Under the pieces are notes generated by a model. The model was given only the letters and a program-made list of their open reading frames with translations. It was not told where the DNA came from and ran no database searches. The position numbers were made by a program, and so were the translations under genes. Of a stretch of DNA of 9,873 nt, positions 6,032-9,873 are shown in pieces (position 1 is the stretch's first letter; each line of letters starts with the position of its first letter). Source of the stretch: Solirubrobacterales bacterium (lineage in GTDB: Bacteria > Actinomycetota > Thermoleophilia > Solirubrobacterales > Solirubrobacteraceae); contig JAATFK010000143.1 in the NCBI GenBank assembly GCA_015655225.1, positions 1 through 9,873 of the forward strand, written 5' to 3'.

Positions 6032-7167
6032 CAGCGCATCCGGGGCAGGCCGAGCACGCGCTCGGCGACGATGTTTCTCAGGATCTCGGTGGTGCCGCCC
6101 TCGATCGTGTTGCCGCGGGCGCGCAGCAGCGCGAACGCCCACGGCGAGTCGGTCGCGAGCGCCTCGGGGCCGAGCAGCTCGACCGCCAGCTCCGTCGCGT
6201 GCTGGTTCGTCTCCGACCACATCCACTTCGTCAGCGACCCCTCCGGGCCCGGCTGGCCGTACTTCATCTGCGCGGTCAGGCCGCGGTAGGCGGTCAGGCG
6301 CAGGATCTCGGCGCGCACGTGCAGGTCGCCGAGCCGCTCGGCGACCGACTCGTCCTCCAGCAGGCCGCGCTCCGCGGCGATCTCGGTCAGCTCGTCGAGC
6401 AGCACCTTGAGCGCGACCTGGAGTCCGAAGGCGAGCCCGGCACGCTCGTTCATCAGCGTCGTGAGCGCGACCGCCCAGCCGTTGCCGACGCCGCCGACGA
6501 CGTTCTCGTCGGGGATCCAGACGTCCTCCAGGAACAGCTCGTTGAACTCCGCCGCGCCGGTGATCTGGCGCAGCGGCCGGACCAGCACGCCGTCCTGCTC
6601 CATGTCCATCAGGAAGTAGGTGAGGCCTCTGTGCTTCTTCGCCTCGGGGTCGCTGCGGGCGACGAGCATGCACCACTTGGCGCGGTGGGCGAAGCTCGTC
6701 CACACCTTCTGGCCGGTGACGCGCCAGCCGCCGTCGACCTTCACCGCGCGCGTCTTCAGCGCCGCCAGGTCGGAGCCGGCGTCGGGCTCGGAGAAGCCCT
6801 GGCACCAGATCTCCTCGGCGGTGACGATCGGCGGCAGGTAGCGGTCTCTCTGTTCCTGGGAGCCGTGGACCATCAGCGTCGGGCCGCCGAGCACGAGCCC
6901 GAGCACGTTCGCCGGGTACGGCGCCCGCGCGCGGGCCAGCTCCTCATTGAAGATCGCCGACTCGACCAGCGTCGCCCCGCGCCCGCCGTACTCCTCCGGC
7001 CAGTAGACGGCCGCCCAGCCGGCGGCCGCCAGCTCCCGCTGCCAGTCGATCCGGTGCTCGAGCGACTCGGCCTCGCCCTCCGGCTCGGGGCCCGGATGGT
7101 GCGCGGCGAGCCAGCCGCGCAGCTCGTCGCGGAAGGCCAGCTCGCTCGGGGAGAAGGTCAGGTCCAT
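6031..7167 (-). CDS. Acyl-CoA dehydrogenase, large (probably catalytic) subunit
   Basis: Catalyses the FAD-dependent alpha,beta-dehydrogenation of an acyl-CoA, the first step of a beta-oxidation-type pathway, and passes electrons to ETF. The ATG at 7167 (AGGAG ten bases upstream) gives 378 residues. Domains: N-terminal helical (1-117, with WAAVYWPEEYGGRGAT), middle beta (118-225, with QGFSEPDAGSDLAALKTRA and VTGQKVWTSFAHRAKW) and C-terminal helical (230-378). Catalytic base candidates are E241 in NERAG, placed like that of isovaleryl-CoA dehydrogenase and FadE29-like proteins, and E356 in TIEGGTTEILRN, at the medium-chain enzyme position. The unequal tandem pairing resembles the mycobacterial heterotetrameric FadE pairs of cholesterol side-chain breakdown, but chain length or substrate cannot be assigned here. 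AGA codons are used at R180, R107 and R364. Confidence 0.94.
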   Translation of the reverse strand: MDLTFSPSELAFRDELRGWLAAHHPGPEPEGEAESLEHRIDWQRELAAAGWAAVYWPEEYGGRGATLVESAIFNEELARARAPYPANVLGLVLGGPTLMVHGSQEQRDRYLPPIVTAEEIWCQGFSEPDAGSDLAALKTRAVKVDGGWRVTGQKVWTSFAHRAKWCMLVARSDPEAKKHRGLTYFLMDMEQDGVLVRPLRQITGAAEFNELFLEDVWIPDENVVGGVGNGWAVALTTLMNERAGLAFGLQVALKVLLDELTEIAAERGLLEDESVAERLGDLHVRAEILRLTAYRGLTAQMKYGQPGPEGSLTKWMWSETNQHATELAVELLGPEALATDSPWAFALLRARGNTIEGGTTEILRNIVAERVLGLPRMR

Positions 7168-7210
7168 GGGACAGCGGCTCCTGCTCGGGGCACGAGGCGT
7201 GGTACCCGAC

Positions 7211-8011
7211 TCAGCGCCCCGTGAACCGCGCGGCGCGGCGCTCGACGAACGACAGCAGCCCCTCGGCGCCGTCCTCGCTGCGCATCAGCGGCACCACGTC
7301 GGGCTGGAGGCGGGCGGCGGCGGCGGATTCGCCCTCGCGGATCGCGAGCTGCGCCGAGCGCAGCGTCGCCTGCACGCCGAGCGGCGCGGAACGCTCGGCG
7401 ATCCGCTCCGCCAGCAGGATCGCGCGCTCGACGTCGGCGCCCGGCTCCACGACCTCCTGCACGAGCCCGATCCGCAGCGCCTCGGCTGCGTCGAACTCGT
7501 CGCCGGTCAGCAGCCAGCGCATCGCGTTGCCCCAGCCGGCCTCGCGCGGGAAACGAATTGTGGCGCCGCCGAAGGGGTAGATCCCGCGCTGGACCTCGAG
7601 CTGCGTGAAGCGCGTGTCCGAGCTGGCGATGCGGATGTCGGCCGCCAGCAGCAGCTCGATCCCGAGCGTGATGCACCAGCCGTGCGCGGCGGCGACGATC
7701 GGCGTCGTGTAGGGGAGCCCGTCGAGCCGCCACGGCTGGCGGCCGCCCTCGGGCACCGTCAGGGTGCCGTCGACCTGGATCGCGGGCGCGACGTCCGCCA
7801 GGTCGAGGCCGCCGGTGAAGTGCTCGCCGTGGGCGAAGAGGACGCCGCAGCGCAGCTCGCGGTCGCGCTCCAGCTCCCCGTAGGCGAGCGCCAGCTCCTC
7901 CAGCATCGCGAGCGTGAAGGCGTTGCGCTTGTGCGCCCGGTTCAGTCCGATCAGCAGCACGTGCCCGCGCCGCTCGGTCGTGATCGTGCTCGCGTCGCGT
8001 TCGTCGCCCAT
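7211..8011 (-). CDS. Enoyl-CoA hydratase/isomerase (crotonase) family protein
   Basis: Probably hydrates or isomerises the enoyl-CoA made by the downstream dehydrogenases. The chosen ATG at 8011 gives 266 residues, the normal crotonase length, and is preceded by GGAGGGTGG. A further upstream in-frame start would run through the divergent promoter and operator. Features: NRAHKRNAFTLAMLEEL (24-40, CoA-binding A-x-K-x-N-A-type segment), oxyanion-hole regions near HFTGGLDL (64-71) and AAAHGWCITLGIELLLAAD (107-125). The two acidic positions of rat enoyl-CoA hydratase are kept: E119 (LGIE) and E139 (TQLEVQRGIYPFGG). Activity as a hydratase is therefore plausible, though crotonases vary widely. First gene of the catabolic operon, 43 bases ahead of the large dehydrogenase. 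Confidence 0.92.
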   Translation of the reverse strand: MGDERDASTITTERRGHVLLIGLNRAHKRNAFTLAMLEELALAYGELERDRELRCGVLFAHGEHFTGGLDLADVAPAIQVDGTLTVPEGGRQPWRLDGLPYTTPIVAAAHGWCITLGIELLLAADIRIASSDTRFTQLEVQRGIYPFGGATIRFPREAGWGNAMRWLLTGDEFDAAEALRIGLVQEVVEPGADVERAILLAERIAERSAPLGVQATLRSAQLAIREGESAAAARLQPDVVPLMRSEDGAEGLLSFVERRAARFTGR

Positions 8012-8038
8012 GTCGGGTCCACCCTCCGTCGATCGCCC

Positions 8039-8059
8039 CGCCCCGCTTGGAGAGGGGCG
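8039..8059 (-). other. GC hairpin in the leader of the hydratase gene
   Basis: CGCCCC (8039-8044) and GGGGCG (8054-8059) can pair around a nine-base loop. It lies in the predicted leader of the hydratase mRNA, about 28 bases before the ATG, and abuts the palindrome. No U-tract follows, so attenuation is not indicated. In DNA this rich such a stem may be chance. Confidence 0.25.
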
Positions 8060-8082
8060 CACTATGACGGCCATCATAGTGC
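8059..8082. promoter_or_regulatory. 24-bp palindromic operator in a divergent promoter
   Basis: Arms GCACTATGA (8059-8067) and TCATAGTGC (8074-8082) are exact reverse complements. The six-base centre CGGCCA extends the symmetry except for its outer pair, so 22 of 24 bases are symmetric. AT-richness in the arms stands out against the surrounding GC. It lies between the divergent hydratase and thioesterase genes and contains the best -10-like box for the leftward direction. Length and symmetry fit a TetR-family operator for acyl-CoA metabolism. The regulator is not in the window. Confidence 0.75.
8073..8078 (-). promoter_or_regulatory. -10-like box for the hydratase operon
   Basis: On the minus strand this reads TATGAT, five of six matches to TATAAT, inside the palindrome. 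A start about seven bases downstream would give a leader of roughly 55 bases to the ATG at 8011. No convincing -35 box is seen. On the plus strand, CATAGT (8075-8080) is a weaker -10 candidate for the thioesterase gene. Confidence 0.4.
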
Positions 8083-8096
8083 TAGCGTTGCGGCCG

Positions 8097-8996
8097 ATGA
8101 GCCAGTCGACCGACGCCCCCGCGCGACCCTTCGACGACGCCAGCGCGGTCGAGCCGCTGGGCGACGGGCGCTTCCTCGCCGACGTCGACCTCAACTGGTC
8201 GGCGCCGACCGCCGCGAACGGCGGCTACGTCGCGGCGATGGTCGTGCGCGCGATCGAGCTGCAGGCCGACCCCTTCGGACAGCGGCGGCTGCGCTCCCTC
8301 ACGCTGCACTACCTGCGCCCCGCCGGCGCCGGTCCGCTGGAGCTGCAGGTCGAGCTGGTGCGCGAGGGGCGGCGGATCTCGAACGTCGCCGTGCGCGGGA
8401 TCCAGAACGGCAGAGCGGTCCTCTCGGCGCTCGCCGCGCTCGCGGTCCCCGACATCCCGGCCGCCGCGACCTGGCAGCCGGCGCCGCCCGAGGTCGCGCC
8501 CGCCCCGCCGCGCGGCGCGCCGTCGCTCCCGCCCGACAGATGGCGCCGCGACGAGCGTGACCACTGGCTCGGGCACGTGCCGGGCACGCCGTCGATCTTT
8601 CAGCGGATGCGATTCGCGCCGCGCTTCGGCGGGATCCCGTTAAGCGGCCGCGAGCTGGCGCCTGGCGCGGGACCCGAGACGGGCGGCTGGATCTCGCTGC
8701 CCGAGCCGCATCCGATCGACGCCGCCTACGTCGCGCTGCTCGCCGACGTCTGGTGGCCGCCCGGCTTCGAGCCGCTCGACCGCCCCGCGGTCGCGCCGAC
8801 GATCGACCTGACGATCCACTTCCGCGCCGACATCCCCCCGGCTGGGCTCCCGGACCAGCCGGTGCTCGGCTGGTATCGCAGCAGCGCCGCGCGCGACGGC
8901 CTCGTCGAGGAGGACGGGCTGCTGTTCCTCCGCGACGGCACGCTGCTGGCGCACTCGCGCCAGCTCGCGATCTTCATGCCGGTCGACGCGGGATAG
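8097..8996 (+). CDS. Acyl-CoA thioesterase-like double-hotdog protein
   Basis: Predicted TesB-like (4HBT_3-type) thioesterase that hydrolyses acyl-CoA to free acid and CoA; 299 residues, close to the family norm. First hotdog (about 18-118): PTAANGGYVAAMVVRAI (37-53), the hotdog helix, then LTLHYLRPAGAGPLELQVEL (68-87) and GRRISNVAVRGIQNGRAV. A Pro/Ala-rich linker (120-147) leads to the second hotdog (about 165-295): TIDLTIHFRAD (235-245), and EEDGLLFLRDGTLLAHSRQL (271-290) as the closing strands with the conserved D-G-x-L-x-A-x-S-R-Q pattern. The ATG at 8097 is preferred to an in-frame ATG at 8064, because the latter lies inside the palindrome. No clear ribosome site precedes 8097, so translation may be nearly leaderless. 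A rare TTA codon encodes L182. Divergent from the hydratase, so probably co-regulated with it. Confidence 0.88.
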   Translation: MSQSTDAPARPFDDASAVEPLGDGRFLADVDLNWSAPTAANGGYVAAMVVRAIELQADPFGQRRLRSLTLHYLRPAGAGPLELQVELVREGRRISNVAVRGIQNGRAVLSALAALAVPDIPAAATWQPAPPEVAPAPPRGAPSLPPDRWRRDERDHWLGHVPGTPSIFQRMRFAPRFGGIPLSGRELAPGAGPETGGWISLPEPHPIDAAYVALLADVWWPPGFEPLDRPAVAPTIDLTIHFRADIPPAGLPDQPVLGWYRSSAARDGLVEEDGLLFLRDGTLLAHSRQLAIFMPVDAG

Positions 8997-9024
8997 GCTG
9001 CCGGCCGCCGCCGTCCGCGGGAAC

Positions 9025-9065
9025 AGGTCAAATCTGCTGCCCCTGGAGGGCAGTGATCTTGACCT
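9025..9065. terminator. Candidate bidirectional terminator hairpin
   Basis: Between two convergent stops (8996 and 9079), AGGTCAA (9025-9031) pairs with TTGACCT (9059-9065), and CTGCCC (9037-9042) pairs with GGGCAG (9048-9053) around a five-base loop. A five-by-five internal loop separates the stems. Placement and symmetry suit termination from both sides. Neither side has a U-tract, as is common for high-GC actinobacterial terminators. It could instead be a dispersed palindromic repeat. Confidence 0.55.
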
Positions 9066-9078
9066 CTCCCGCTCGGGC

Positions 9079-9858
9079 TCAGCCGACCGGCGCTCGCGCG
9101 GCCACCGGCGTCAGCTGCGGGCGCTTCGCCTCGACGCCGTCGCCGGAGGAGCGGCCGCGCAGACGGCGGCCGAGCCAGGGGACGAGGTGGCGACGCGACC
9201 AGGCCAGCTCGGCCGCCAGCAGCTCCTGACGGCTGCGCGGGGCGGGCGGGGGCAGCGGCAGCGCCCAGGCGCCATCCGCGCCGGGGAGGTTGAGGGCGGC
9301 GGCCATCGCGGCGGCGATGCGGGCGTGGCCGGCGCCGTTCGCGTGCAGGCGGTCCTCGCTCCAGAGGCGCGGGTCGGAGGCGACCGGCGCGCGGCCGAGG
9401 TCGATCAGGAGCGCCCCGCTGCGCTTGCAGGCGGCGCGCAGCTCGGCGTTCAGCGTCAGGACACGCGAGCCGAGGGGCCGAGCGATCGGCATGATCGGGC
9501 CGGGCTCCGGCAGCGTGCAGGTGAGGACGGTCGCGCCGATCCGGACGAGCGCGGTCTGCATCGCCTCGACGTGACCGGCGACGAGCTCCGCGTCGAAGCC
9601 GGGGCGCAGCACGTCGTTGATGCCGACGACGACGGAGGCGAGGTCGGGGTCGAGCGCGAGCGCGGGCTCGAGCTGGCCGGAGCGGACCTGGCCCGCGAGC
9701 CGGCCGCGGACGGCGAGGTTGGCGTAGCCGAGCGAGGGGTTGATCGTGGCGAGGCGCTCCGCCAGCCGATCCGCCCAGCCACGGTAGCCGCCGCTGCCGT
9801 CGGCGTCGTCGAGGCCCTCGGTCATGCTGTCGCCGAGGGCGACGAAGCGGCTTAACAT
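9079..9858 (-). CDS. SGNH/GDSL-family hydrolase (esterase/lipase-like)
   Basis: Serine ester hydrolase of the SGNH fold, 259 residues. Blocks in order: block I FVALGDSMTEG (5-15) with nucleophile S11; block II around YANLAVRG with G52; block III VVVGINDVL (77-84) with N81; block V SEDRLHANGAGHARIA (167-182) with D169 and H172. All catalytic and oxyanion residues are kept. No signal peptide or membrane segment is visible, so it is predicted cytoplasmic. A Pro-rich hinge (200-208) leads to a basic tail with LVPWLGRRLRGRSSGDG (225-241), which I recall as common in actinobacterial relatives. The ATG at 9858 has GGGAG nine bases upstream. The second codon is TTA, rare in this sequence. Natural substrate unknown; it could act on acyl esters or remove acetyl groups. 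Confidence 0.92.
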   Translation of the reverse strand: MLSRFVALGDSMTEGLDDADGSGGYRGWADRLAERLATINPSLGYANLAVRGRLAGQVRSGQLEPALALDPDLASVVVGINDVLRPGFDAELVAGHVEAMQTALVRIGATVLTCTLPEPGPIMPIARPLGSRVLTLNAELRAACKRSGALLIDLGRAPVASDPRLWSEDRLHANGAGHARIAAAMAAALNLPGADGAWALPLPPPAPRSRQELLAAELAWSRRHLVPWLGRRLRGRSSGDGVEAKRPQLTPVAARAPVG

Positions 9859-9873
9859 CGAACCAGTCTCCCA

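Noticed and set aside
6032..6805. Upstream extension of the small dehydrogenase frame
   Set aside because: It overlaps the large dehydrogenase in another frame and lacks dehydrogenase motifs; the ATG at 6031 starts a proper N-terminal domain.
7168..7210. Gap between hydratase and large dehydrogenase as a promoter or terminator site
   Set aside because: No convincing -10/-35 boxes or stable hairpin; only the ribosome site of the dehydrogenase is seen, consistent with one operon.
8012..8194. Longer N-terminus for the enoyl-CoA hydratase
   Set aside because: It would cross the operator palindrome and the start of the divergent gene, and adds sequence foreign to crotonases.

Overview
The window is very GC-rich (third codon positions almost all G or C). 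It carries eight recognisable genes plus one cut by the left edge, all packed closely. The largest gap is 126 bases, so no stretch over 300 bases lacks a gene. I see no tRNA, rRNA, CRISPR array, insertion sequence or phage gene. The style points to a high-GC actinobacterium: tandem acyl-CoA dehydrogenase subunits, GTGA gene overlaps, an export adaptor apparently adapted to a cell wall rather than an outer membrane, and an SGNH hydrolase with an actinobacterial-looking tail. My best guess is Thermoleophilia (Conexibacter/Solirubrobacter-like). That placement is inference. One oddity is frequent use of the arginine codon AGA despite the GC content.

Left part (1-4289, minus strand): a MacA/MacB-type ABC export operon, read right to left. 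It runs: membrane-anchored HlyD/MacA-like adaptor (2460-4289), ABC ATPase (1609-2463), MacB/FtsX-type permease (407-1612), and a membrane-anchored Gly/Ala-rich protein that leaves the window (1-390). Adaptor/ATPase and ATPase/permease each overlap by four bases (GTGA). The permease stop lies inside the ribosome binding site of the last gene. The adaptor is unusual: about 210 residues of Ser/Thr/Gly/Pro-rich low-complexity sequence replace the usual helical hairpin, a second such insert follows, and it ends in a Gly-Phe tail.

Middle (4416-8011, minus strand): a probable acyl-CoA catabolism operon. It encodes a crotonase-family enoyl-CoA hydratase/isomerase, two unequal acyl-CoA dehydrogenase subunits overlapping by one base, and a GNAT acetyltransferase. 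The two dehydrogenases look like an alpha/beta pair of the heteromeric mycobacterial FadE type: only the larger one keeps candidate catalytic glutamates.

Right part (8012-9873): a divergent, plus-strand double-hotdog thioesterase faces the hydratase across 85 bases. That gap holds a near-perfect 24-base palindrome, probably the operator of a TetR-like regulator controlling both directions. The thioesterase converges on a minus-strand SGNH/GDSL hydrolase, and a long imperfect hairpin between the two stops is a candidate bidirectional terminator. Together the hydratase, dehydrogenases and thioesterase would oxidise an acyl-CoA and release or rescue acyl-CoA intermediates. The substrate cannot be read from the sequence.
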